This document shows positions 16,301 to 21,824 of a stretch of 31,057 nucleotides of DNA, piece after piece. Every line of letters begins with the position of its first letter. The stretch's first letter is position 1. Location of the stretch: positions 1 to 31,057 of the forward strand of contig JBJELW010000031.1 in NCBI GenBank assembly GCA_051879315.1, written 5' to 3'. The position numbers and the translations under genes are program-made. Source of the DNA: Roseburia_C sp051879315. GTDB lineage: Bacteria > Bacillota > Clostridia > Lachnospirales > Lachnospiraceae. The notes under the pieces are model-generated. The model had not been told where the DNA came from. It saw nothing but the letters and a program-made list of their open reading frames with translations, and searched no databases.

Positions 16301-18301
16301 CTCCACCGTAGGGATCTTGGCATCTGACGCTCCGTCATTTTTATTTTGAATATTCACATTGTTACTTGCAGCCCCAATTTTGTAGTCACTTGCACTGAGA
16401 ATAACTGTCTTGCTGCCGTCTTTAAAGCTGATCTCTATATCATCTGAGGTCGGGATAATGGCAGAGCCGGTATACATCTTATCCGCAATCTTGATGGTTA
16501 AGTCCCCCGGAGTCAACTTCATAGGTGACACATTGAACTGGAACTTCCGCTCTCCCGCCGCATAATTCCCGGTTCCGGTGGAAACCACCTTAATATAGTA
16601 AGTTCCTGCCTTGGAGATGACATAATTTCCTCCGGTTTTATCCAGTTCCTGAGTGCAGGCAGCATCGGAATAAATCCCGTAGGTATAGTCCGTATCTGCA
16701 GTCAGTGAATTGCCATTGGCATCCTCAGCCTCACTGATCTTCAGATAGATACCATCCGGGCAATAGGTTTCCGTAACAACGGTATCCTCAGAGAGGATGA
16801 AATTTTTATTAGTTCCATTGTAATAAGTGAGGGAAAATTTACAATTATCAAAACTCTGCTGCACAATGGAGAACTTGTAAGTCTCCCCGAAGAGCGTTCC
16901 TACATAATTTCCCTTTGCTGTGATTTTTACATAATAATCTCCCACTTCTGTAGGACTCGAAACCTTGTTTGTGCAGGCAGCATCGGAGTAGAATTCCACA
17001 TCATAGGAATCGCTGCCCACTTCAGTATCTGCTGCATCCGTTACAGTGATTCCCAGGTCGGGCACTGTCACAGCATTACCACTATAGGGGATTTCCTTAT
17101 TTCCGATGGTGGCAGATTTAATAGTTTCTACAATTTGAAAATCAATTTCCCTTATTCCTGTAAGATTCTTCTGTCCGGTTATGGTAAGCCAGTTTGTTCC
17201 GATATTTCCAATTGATTCATCCGAATAAGTAACTATGTAGTTATCGGAGGACACTGGTTCCGACTGATCACCAATATACACAGAAACATGATCTGTCATA
17301 TCCTGCTTCTTTTCCCCAGTACCGGTATACTCGTAACTGTCCTGATCCAATTCTATTCTGGCACTAGTGATATCATATTTCTGAATGGTAGCCTCAAAAG
17401 TCTTTGTTCCCCGGTACTTACAATTAGCATTAGTTGTATACGCATCAATAGTCAGAGAAGTATCTCCTGCATCCACCTTCTTTGACCAATCATCGCAAAT
17501 ATAATAATCCTGATTTATCGTAAGTGGCTCGCCGTTGACTCCATACACCTCCAACGATGCCGGAACCACTTCCTTCCCGCTATAAACCATAGCATTGAGC
17601 GCATTTTGTGAAGACTGCGACAATGTTACTTTGCCAAGATCATAAAAGATATAAAATTGTTTCGTAATAGTGGAATTCGTAGACGAATAGTTACTCTCTG
17701 GTTTTAAAGTCACTGTCACACTGGCAGGAGTATCCACCGATACATTCGTATTGTTAGTACTATAAGAAATTGAATAATCTGCTTGCGTGAGCGATATTTT
17801 ATCACCTGCAGCCGTAGTTCCCTGCACTGTTACACTGGGTGTCAATGGTGTTCCCGTATAAAACATATAGGGCTTCAAGCCTGTCTTATTCTCGACATCG
17901 TCATTTGCAAAGCTGACAGACCATACATCCAATGGTGCCTGATTAATTTTAAATTCCACCGTCTTAGAACCGGCATATGAGCTTAACCCTTTAACTATCA
18001 CCGTAGCCGTTCCAGAATTTGTATTGTTATTATAGCTGACACTATAGTTAGAAATACCATCTGCATTGGTTTTCGCCACAATCTCTCCATTCAGTTCCAC
18101 ACGCACTTCCGGCGTAAACGCCTCTCCGGTATAAACATATGTATCAGAAGCGACCTGCTTTCCTCCCTCCCATAGGGTAATCGTTGCAGTTTCAAGCGAT
18201 GTAGCCGCCTTCACCTCAATGGGTGGCATCACGCTCAAGATCATACACATCGCCAACAACCATGCCGTTATTCGCTTCCCTGCATTCTTAACTCTTCCCA
18301 T
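10352..18301 (-). CDS. giant repeat-built, cell-wall-anchored surface protein
   Basis: 2,649 residues, about a quarter of the window. Signal peptide 1-32 (hydrophobic AWLLAMCMILSVM, ending EVKA-A). Then about 26 units of 60-100 residues, each opening near 'YTGxxxxPxV', passing 'LxxGxDYxVxYxNN' and closing 'GxGNYxGTxxxxFxI': the pattern of MBG/YDG-like beta-sandwich repeats of bacterial surface proteins. After about residue 2,360 comes one unit resembling the GBS Bsp-like repeat (SIRVRVWAKADQSDAYNY to GTYQIVVYASG), then eight or nine CW-binding repeats (TWYYMKDSGAMATGWQQIGG type). A long fibrous adhesin or ligand-binding stalk held by its C-terminus in the wall is likely; no LPXTG motif is seen. 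The ATG at 18301 follows AAGGAG. The C-terminal repeats are regular, the N-terminal ones diverged and padded with insertions. Confidence 0.92.
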   Translation of the reverse strand: MGRVKNAGKRITAWLLAMCMILSVMPPIEVKAATSLETATITLWEGGKQVASDTYVYTGEAFTPEVRVELNGEIVAKTNADGISNYSVSYNNNTNSGTATVIVKGLSSYAGSKTVEFKINQAPLDVWSVSFANDDVENKTGLKPYMFYTGTPLTPSVTVQGTTAAGDKISLTQADYSISYSTNNTNVSVDTPASVTVTLKPESNYSSTNSTITKQFYIFYDLGKVTLSQSSQNALNAMVYSGKEVVPASLEVYGVNGEPLTINQDYYICDDWSKKVDAGDTSLTIDAYTTNANCKYRGTKTFEATIQKYDITSARIELDQDSYEYTGTGEKKQDMTDHVSVYIGDQSEPVSSDNYIVTYSDESIGNIGTNWLTITGQKNLTGIREIDFQIVETIKSATIGNKEIPYSGNAVTVPDLGITVTDAADTEVGSDSYDVEFYSDAACTNKVSSPTEVGDYYVKITAKGNYVGTLFGETYKFSIVQQSFDNCKFSLTYYNGTNKNFILSEDTVVTETYCPDGIYLKISEAEDANGNSLTADTDYTYGIYSDAACTQELDKTGGNYVISKAGTYYIKVVSTGTGNYAAGERKFQFNVSPMKLTPGDLTIKIADKMYTGSAIIPTSDDIEISFKDGSKTVILSASDYKIGAASNNVNIQNKNDGASDAKIPTVEILLQGNYTLGTDVIAKGYFSIIPKMISNCQCNLVADSANYDASQLSRPYTGGIQKPAITITDEGRTLTEGVDYEVSYKKGASDAVPCNVGEYTVTITGKGNYASTAPNADITATFTITQKSIAGLSLSVADVDYTGGAIDASAVNITLTDGTKTLIRDTDYKVEKFYTDEVCTTELESLTDAGLVYVKLQGIGNYSGEIVGSFHIGKDLTQYIKDFDVSGWTYNVDYQGAVSYYSDIENKIKEEIQQKVSATGVDVKYTITYYKDSQRTEPIGSTNTAFSSAGTIYYRITGKDGFYGSVVGSASIAKKSLSELKAEIVGDYVYSEGTTVTYYEAGTGKGVIVYDYASGTSQHVLSTSEYEIYDGDAYINAGEHTITLKASEINYTGSLTIPFTIQPKQITSLTDLKVDIPSQTYSYQVLRPSVKLEYKTKDGSVTTLSSNAYEIALYADPEYSTSAKDENLTNAGTVYVKVTGKGNYTGTILSSQYVAAGGEVQGSNQFIIEPLNIATSGVIIDIEGKDYIYEKGKTMIFKVQQPFRRDSITTQTVELVKGQDYTYTEPDTSVDLRVGEQTITLTGEGNYTGTRSFTFNFAGDLSKEEHATITIGDENTLVTENFTGNAITLDSRTIKIISKYNNQTLTSGTEYIVNYKDNIEPGLATVILTGNNDKHWYGTVEKNFAIIGDLSDPTYTEITIPDQSYTGSAYNTTTQPIRGMVVKFHGRVLTEGVDYVVSAVKDGDKVSNNGATVTITAKEGSYFAGSATANFSIKYDSSKLNITLNKTSWDYNDGNEVKPTVKVIYPTGGSDDSTAGVVLTEGTDYTVIYHNNTEVGAANGFQGPYVEVKPTEDGRITGDSQFIPFTINKIDISKCVIGGVKDSYVYTGSMIKPNSMVVYKSDGTTVIDPSNYEVIYETSAANPTMAPAGCTETITIKGKGNYTGTLSKSFGITSRDLVTQATCTIEEQTYSAKELTPDVTITILDENGVEKTLKAGTDYMVAGYYNNVNAADKSAAGAPYASISGTGSCTGSLNALFTIKKRDMNDLVYSQVENPQYVPGQTDYRPDVSVYMSAIDEDSKLTAGREYSVNYYNNTAVLGQNGTSGPYMEFTPIDTNNYEGSYHIFFSIFAKDISSGDIKVTLADTVDSGFDSKNRNYVYDKGKTSYSPQPTVYFDDGTTSVRLTAADYSINYENNTGIGTGYVVLTGTGNYTGMRKEAFTIGTLISNDTVTITGVSDKVYNGQDTTPTDLKVKFNAKNEYLVEQTADTVGDYTVGYYLDESCQIPASLANMQNAGRIYVGVTGTADANGGGYVGTAVVSYEITRKSLTSSDIVVQGNDDVDYTGSAVYPENLQLIDTTTGRVIDPVYYTVIYENNVEIGTASATITASETGNYKDSITVYYRVTKHSINNAVAEAIPDQKYTGNYIIPELTIYDNGKRLVKGVDYDVVNGNNLRAGESWVIIKGLGNYDQTKKVYFNIVASLETAIVDDIPDQLYTGSPITPTEKVACGGNTLVRGVDYSVTYANNVAVGDASITIRPLTQYYTGTIVKKFTITNSIEKATVTGIPASYKYTGEAFVPEPVVKFNGVTLTKNVDYTVVYRNNVNVGTASVIVSGMGKYSGSKTVNFTIVQKSITSCSIYMVSSQNFTGKLITPPVVVKDGNKALTQGVDYAVSYSNNLDVGTGNATIVGRGDYQGTVTKQFKIEAQDPVRNVLIQNKNESAGTFDVLIDETAVYVDSIRVRVWAKADQSDAYNYSAERVDGDTFIARVNAANHGNTSGTYQIVVYASGQNYEEHQVYQAATTFQPATQGSWKMSSSGWWYEYEDGGYVSSDWLELDGTWYYFNGAGYMTTGWQQVGGTWYYFGNDGCMRTGWQQIGGIWYYMKDSGAMATGWNLINGQWYYMNGSGAMLTGWQQIGGTWYYMKDSGAMVTGWIKSGDTWYYMKDSGAMATGWQQIGGTWYYMYPSGAMAANTWIGRDYVSASGAWTASR
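10400..10890 (-). repeat. CW-binding repeat array of the giant protein (60-bp period)
   Basis: Near-identical 60-bp units with the plus-strand core CATATAGTACCAGGTTCCGC recur about eight times. They encode the wall-binding solenoid and resemble the repeats at 840-1260 in protein pattern but differ in bases, so the two genes are not recent copies of each other here. Confidence 0.8.
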
Positions 18302-18393
18302 AGTATATCTCTCCTTATATATACATTCTCGTAACTGCTCGTTAGATCTTCATTTTTCACAAAAAAGGACATAGTACGCCTTATCAATTATGT

Positions 18394-18417
18394 TTATCGG
18401 CCATTCTTTTCCGATAA
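18394..18417 (-). other. hairpin near the 5' end of the giant-gene transcript
   Basis: TTATCGG and CCGATAA, seven-base arms around a ten-base loop. From the promoter at 18435-18463 the transcript would start about ten bases before this hairpin, so it could protect the 5' end of an 8-kb mRNA or be an operator in DNA. Confidence 0.4.
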
Positions 18418-18434
18418 TTTACCTTTTTTACTTA

Positions 18435-18463
18435 ATTTTATGGGATTTTTCTAGTTTTTTCAA
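18435..18463 (-). promoter_or_regulatory. promoter of the giant surface protein gene
   Basis: Minus strand: -35 TTGAAA (18458-18463), 17-base spacer, -10 TAAAAT (18435-18440), each one mismatch from consensus. The leader would be about 127 nt. The remaining AT-rich bases up to 18510 show nothing else I can name; I looked for a c-di-GMP riboswitch and did not see one. Confidence 0.65.
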
Positions 18464-18515
18464 TCTAATCCAAACTTAATTTTCATGTTTATTTTCCACA
18501 TTTTGTCACTGCCCC

Positions 18516-18544
18516 TTGACAAACCATTTTTTCCCTGCTACTAT
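18516..18544 (+). promoter_or_regulatory. promoter of the TPP riboswitch-thiT unit
   Basis: Perfect -35 TTGACA (18516-18521), 17-base spacer ending TGC (extended -10), -10 TACTAT (18539-18544). Transcription would begin just ahead of the riboswitch aptamer. Confidence 0.85.
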
Positions 18545-18565
18545 CTCTCTCGAACATAATATTTT

Positions 18566-18650
18566 TTGCTAGGGGTGCCCTTCGGCTGAGATAATCTTCG
18601 GATTGACCCTCATTACTTGAACCGGATAATACCGGCGTAAGGAAGCGAGA
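18566..18650 (+). ncRNA. TPP riboswitch (THI element) aptamer
   Basis: All conserved TPP aptamer blocks are present in order: AGGGGTGCCC, GGCTGAGATAAT, a GACCC strand, ACTTGAACCGGATAATACC, and GGCGTAAGGAAGCGAG. In this class the CUGAGA block binds the pyrimidine of thiamine pyrophosphate and the second arm reads the pyrophosphate. High TPP is expected to switch off the thiamine transporter gene that follows. Confidence 0.97.
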
Positions 18651-18674
18651 CATCGATGAAACATCGATTATTTT

Positions 18675-18720
18675 GACGTGTTTACGTCCTCCTGGCAGAT
18701 TAACAAAGGAGGATTTTTTT
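18675..18720 (+). terminator. riboswitch expression platform: terminator hairpin that contains the Shine-Dalgarno
   Basis: TCCTCCT (18687-18693) pairs perfectly with AGGAGGA (18707-18713), which is the ribosome binding site of thiT, and seven T (18714-18720) follow immediately, with the ATG at 18721. A second hairpin, GACGT/ACGTC (18675-18679 with 18684-18688), overlaps the first two bases of the anti-Shine-Dalgarno strand and could compete with it. The same helix can therefore stop transcription and hide the ribosome binding site. Confidence 0.7.
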
Positions 18721-19389
18721 ATGTCATTTTTTGTAACGTTTGTAGAGGATTCCTATCAGCTTACCACTGCAGGATATACCGCTCTGGTGATCCTGATGCT
18801 GGCGCTGGTGCTGGTGGGCTGCGCCATCTTTGGCGGAAAGAAGAAGTTCAGTGCAAAACAGCTGGCATTTTCTGCCATTGCCATCGCTTTGGCCATGGTA
18901 ACTTCCATGCTGAAGCTGTTTCATCTTCCCATGGGCGGCTCCATCACCGTATTTTCCATGCTCTTTATCGTGCTGATTGGTTACTGGTACGGTGTGGGCG
19001 GCGGATTAACCGCTGCGGTAGCTTACGGTATCCTTCAGCTGGTATCTGACCCCTATATCATCAGCGTGCCCCAGGTCCTGCTGGACTACGTATTTGCTTT
19101 TGGCGCACTGGGTCTCTCCGGCATCTTCTCCAAATCAAAGCATGGACTTGTAAAAGGATATATCATCGGCGTACTGGGACGTTATTTCTTTGCATTCCTG
19201 TCCGGTTTTGTATTCTTCGGTATGTATGCAGATGCCTACACCTCAAATGCCACCCTGAACGGAATCATTTACTCCCTGCTATATAACGGAGCATACATCA
19301 TTCCGGAGGCGATTATCACGATCATTCTGATTGCTATCCCGCCGGTAAATAAAGCGCTGTCACGTGTTAAAGAAATGGCAGTGCAATAA
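18721..19389 (+). CDS. thiT: ThiT, thiamine-specific S component of an ECF transporter
   Basis: 222 residues from the ATG at 18721 directly after AAAGGAGG and a T run. Six hydrophobic segments are visible (first around 17-37, then from about 45 to 215). The region 'FHLPMGGSITVFSMLFIVLIGYWYGVGGG' as a pattern is typical of ThiT, the small membrane protein that captures thiamine and hands it to the shared EcfA/EcfA'/EcfT energy module. No Ecf genes lie nearby, as is normal for group II ECF transporters, in which S components are scattered. The TPP riboswitch upstream independently supports thiamine as substrate. The gene stands alone, with its own promoter and a strong terminator. Confidence 0.93.
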   Translation: MSFFVTFVEDSYQLTTAGYTALVILMLALVLVGCAIFGGKKKFSAKQLAFSAIAIALAMVTSMLKLFHLPMGGSITVFSMLFIVLIGYWYGVGGGLTAAVAYGILQLVSDPYIISVPQVLLDYVFAFGALGLSGIFSKSKHGLVKGYIIGVLGRYFFAFLSGFVFFGMYADAYTSNATLNGIIYSLLYNGAYIIPEAIITIILIAIPPVNKALSRVKEMAVQ

Positions 19390-19427
19390 ATTTATTCTTG
19401 TTTTAATTTTTTTGCTAGTGCACTATA

Positions 19428-19475
19428 AAACGGAGTGTGGCCGGTTTTTGTTCCGGTTACACTCCGCTTTATTTT
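19428..19475. terminator. bidirectional terminator between thiT and the P-type ATPase gene
   Basis: Long hairpin: CGGAGTGT (19431-19438) with ACACTCCG (19459-19466), continued by CCGG/CCGG (19441-19444 with 19453-19456). The plus strand runs on into CTTTATTTTT, the minus strand into CCGTTTTA, so it can serve both convergent genes, mainly thiT. Confidence 0.85.
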
Positions 19476-19511
19476 TCCTGTTCCTCTTTTTCTGTCTTCC
19501 GCAATTTCCAT

Positions 19512-21434
19512 TTACCGCAACTTCTTCACAAATAATGCGCGGATGGCATTTAACACTGCCAGCACCATCACACCCACATCCGCAAAGATAGCGGCCCACA
19601 TATTAGCCATGCCCACAGATCCTAAGATCAGGCACACCAGCTTGATTCCGATGGCAAAGAAGATATTCTCATAAACAATGCCAATACATTTTCTGGAGAT
19701 CCGGATGGCCGTGGCAATCTTCAGCGGATCGTCATCCATTAACACGATATCGGCAGCCTCGATGGCCGCGTCAGATCCCAAAGCTCCCATGGCAATTCCG
19801 ATATCCGCCCGGGATAGCACCGGTGCATCGTTGATACCGTCTCCCACAAAAGCCAGTTTATCCCGTTCTGACTTTTGAGCCAGAAGTTTCTCCACGCAGC
19901 TGACCTTATCTGCCGGCAGCAGCTGGCTGTGCACCTCATCGATACCCAGCTGGGATGCCACCTGATCTGCCACGTTTTTCCTGTCACCGGTGAGCATCAC
20001 AGTCTTTTTTACACCTGCACGTTTTAGCGCTGCAATGGCATCTCCCGCATGGGGCTTTAACTGGTCGGAGATTAATATATGTCCGGCATAGCTGCCATCC
20101 ACAGCCACATGAACCACTGTTCCCACATGACTGCACTCCCGGTAGTCGGCCCCGATACGTGCCATCAGCTTTTCATTGCCTGCTGCCACCGAAACACCAT
20201 CCACCTTTGCCGTCACACCCTCTCCGCTGATCTCCCGGATGTCTGACACGCGCTTTCCATCGATTTCCTTCCCGTAAGCCTTCTGCAGGCTTTTGCTGAT
20301 GGGGTGGGAGGATGCACTTTCCGCCAAAGCCGCATATTCCAACAGCTGCTCTGTGGGGATGGTATTGTAATGCACTCCACTGACTGCAAACACTCCCTGT
20401 GTCATGGTGCCTGTCTTGTCAAACACCACAATATCTGCTTTCGACAAGGCTTCCAGATAATTGGAGCCTTTTATCAGTACACCCTCATGGCTGGCACACC
20501 CGATTCCGGCAAAAAAACTCAGCGGAATACTGATCACCAGTGCACAGGGACAACTGATTACCAGAAACGTCAGTGCCCGGTAAATATAATCGAACCACAA
20601 TGGTTCCATCCCCAGCACCAGCATGCGCAATAGCGGCGGGAAAACAGCCAGCACCACTGCACCGATACACACTGTCGGAGTGTAGTATTTTGCAAACTTG
20701 GAAATAAAGTTTTCCGGCCGGGACTTTTTGGAACTCGCATTCTCCACCAGTTCCAGAATCTTTGACACGGTGGACTCTCCAAACTCTTTGGTAGTCCGGA
20801 TCTTAAGCACACCGTTCATATTGATGCATCCGCTGATCACTTCATCTCCTGCCTGAACCTGTCTGGGCAGGCTCTCCCCGGTCAATGCACTGGTATTCAG
20901 GGCAGCACTCCCCTCTGTGACCACACCGTCAATGGGAACCTTCTCCCCGGGCCGGACCACAATGATGGAGCCGATTTCCACTTCGTCCGGATCTGTCTGT
21001 ACCAGTTCCCCGTCCCGCTCCACGTTGGCATAATCCGGGCGAATGTCCATCAATTCGCTGATATTCTTACGGCTTTTCCCCACTGCATAACTTTCAAACA
21101 ACTCACCAATCTGATAAAACAGCATAACCGCAATGGCTTCCGTATAATCTCCTTCTCCAACGACGCCCTGCTGCGCCGCCAGACTGCTGTTCTCATACAG
21201 CGCCACCAGGATTGCACCTACCGTGGCCACCGCCATAAGAAAATTCTCGTCAAAAATCTGCCCCTTTATAATTCCCTTACAAGCTTTTCGCAGCACATCA
21301 TAGCCAATGATCAGATAAGGCACCATATACAGAATAAACCGTAGCCATCCCTGCACCGGTATGAAATGTAAACCTATCATCAGCAATGCCGCAAGGATAA
21401 TACGTATTAAATTCTTTTTTTGTTTCTTATTCAT
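19512..21434 (-). CDS. P1B-type heavy-metal ATPase, Zn/Cd/Pb export type (ZntA/CadA-like)
   Basis: 640 residues from the ATG at 21434, which has AAAGGA upstream; the longer reading starts inside the leader hairpin. Metal-transport Cys pair in CPC (295-297, context VISCPCALVIS), phosphorylated Asp339 in DKTGTMT, the His-Pro of the nucleotide-binding domain in SASSHPISKS, hinge GDGINDAP near 526, and GIAMGALGSDAAIEAAD after it, typical of the P1B-2 group that exports Zn, Cd and Pb. The N-terminal metal-binding domain usual in this family is absent; it is encoded separately by the gene just upstream. The pump acts in the cytoplasmic membrane. Regulation is suggested by an ArsR/SmtB-like operator in front of the two-gene unit. 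Confidence 0.92.
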   Translation of the reverse strand: MNKKQKKNLIRIILAALLMIGLHFIPVQGWLRFILYMVPYLIIGYDVLRKACKGIIKGQIFDENFLMAVATVGAILVALYENSSLAAQQGVVGEGDYTEAIAVMLFYQIGELFESYAVGKSRKNISELMDIRPDYANVERDGELVQTDPDEVEIGSIIVVRPGEKVPIDGVVTEGSAALNTSALTGESLPRQVQAGDEVISGCINMNGVLKIRTTKEFGESTVSKILELVENASSKKSRPENFISKFAKYYTPTVCIGAVVLAVFPPLLRMLVLGMEPLWFDYIYRALTFLVISCPCALVISIPLSFFAGIGCASHEGVLIKGSNYLEALSKADIVVFDKTGTMTQGVFAVSGVHYNTIPTEQLLEYAALAESASSHPISKSLQKAYGKEIDGKRVSDIREISGEGVTAKVDGVSVAAGNEKLMARIGADYRECSHVGTVVHVAVDGSYAGHILISDQLKPHAGDAIAALKRAGVKKTVMLTGDRKNVADQVASQLGIDEVHSQLLPADKVSCVEKLLAQKSERDKLAFVGDGINDAPVLSRADIGIAMGALGSDAAIEAADIVLMDDDPLKIATAIRISRKCIGIVYENIFFAIGIKLVCLILGSVGMANMWAAIFADVGVMVLAVLNAIRALFVKKLR

Positions 21435-21450
21435 AAATATTCCTTTCTCC

Positions 21451-21480
21451 CTTGGCACGAGATGTCAATTCCTGATTGCC
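21451..21480 (-). promoter_or_regulatory. leader element (copy C) in the HMA-ATPase gap
   Basis: In the 47-bp gap between the metal chaperone stop and the ATPase start the plus-strand string CTTGGCACGAGATGTCA (21451-21467) matches copies A (1375) and B (21718) with two or three mismatches, followed by CCTGATTGCC. Outer arms are only GGCA/TGCC. The minus strand continues CCAAGGGAGAAAGGA into the ATPase ribosome binding site. Confidence 0.5.
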
Positions 21481-21481
21481 T

Positions 21482-21700
21482 TTACAGATAAATCTCAAAT
21501 TCATCCTCAATCTTTTTGCAGTTTTTCCGCACTTCCTGCATAACCTCCTCAGGATTGCTTCCCTCTTCAAACTCTACCGTCATTTTCAACGTCATGTAGT
21601 TCACGGCAGCCTCCTTTACCCCGGCTGTTTTTCTGGCTGCTTCCTCCATCTTGTTGGCACAATTTGCACAGTCCACTTCAATCTTATAAGTTTTTTTCAT
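21482..21700 (-). CDS. stand-alone heavy-metal-associated (HMA) domain protein
   Basis: 72 residues from the ATG at 21700, chosen because AAAGGAG lies seven bases upstream; the longer frame runs through the operator and leader hairpin and is not credible. The fold pattern is that of HMA/ferredoxin-like metal chaperones: a first strand KKTYKIEV, the metal loop DCANCANK (CxxC at about 10-13), then a helix and the NYMTLKMTVEF strand. It lies 47 bp before the P1B ATPase, which lacks this domain, so it most likely replaces the pump's own N-terminal metal-binding domain by loading the metal in trans. Asp before the CxxC, instead of the GM of copper chaperones, agrees with divalent metals such as Zn or Cd. 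Confidence 0.88.
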   Translation of the reverse strand: MKKTYKIEVDCANCANKMEEAARKTAGVKEAAVNYMTLKMTVEFEEGSNPEEVMQEVRKNCKKIEDEFEIYL

Positions 21701-21717
21701 AATATGTCTCCTTTCAC

Positions 21718-21734
21718 CTTGGCACGAGGTGCCA
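21718..21734 (-). promoter_or_regulatory. leader hairpin (copy B) before the HMA gene
   Basis: TGGCAC/GTGCCA arms (21720-21725 with 21729-21734) with a three-base loop, immediately upstream of GGTGAAAGGAG and the ATG at 21700. The string CTTGGCACGAGGTGCCA is the closest relative of copies A and C. Confidence 0.55.
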
Positions 21735-21751
21735 CCATTTATTATTTGTTC

Positions 21752-21771
21752 ATGTGAACACTTATTCATAT
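21752..21771 (-). promoter_or_regulatory. ArsR/SmtB-like operator of the metal-efflux genes
   Basis: Minus strand: ATATGAATA, two bases, TGTTCACAT, an imperfect inverted repeat with seven of nine pairs matching. It resembles operators of the metal-sensing ArsR/SmtB family (ATATGAACA-N2-TGTTCATAT style) and lies just downstream of the -10 box. The right half also forms TGTTCA-CA-TGAACA. No arsR-type gene is in the window, so the repressor would act from elsewhere. Confidence 0.6.
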
Positions 21772-21776
21772 AAAGT

Positions 21777-21805
21777 ATATTATACGACAGATTTAATTAT
21801 GTCAA
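21777..21805 (-). promoter_or_regulatory. promoter of the HMA-ATPase unit
   Basis: Minus strand: perfect -35 TTGACA (21800-21805). Two overlapping -10 choices: TATAAT (21779-21784) with a 15-base spacer, or TAATAT (21777-21782) with 17 bases. Short or awkward spacers are common in metal-regulated promoters of MerR type, but here the operator lies downstream, which favours a blocking repressor. Confidence 0.65.
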
Positions 21806-21824
21806 GAGTATCTGAGAAAATCCG

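Noticed and set aside
10268..16327. Plus-strand open frames opposite the giant surface gene
   Set aside because: They are mirror frames of the repeat codons, without ribosome binding sites, signal sequences of their own or recognisable domains.
10352..18301. CRISPR array or tandem DNA repeats
   Set aside because: The repeats are protein-level units of 60-100 residues with divergent bases and the whole stretch is one open frame, with no short palindromic repeats and regular spacers.
18302..18515. c-di-GMP riboswitch controlling the giant adhesin
   Set aside because: AAGG...CCTT strings at 18365-18385 (minus) looked suggestive, but the conserved blocks of GEMM-type aptamers are not present.
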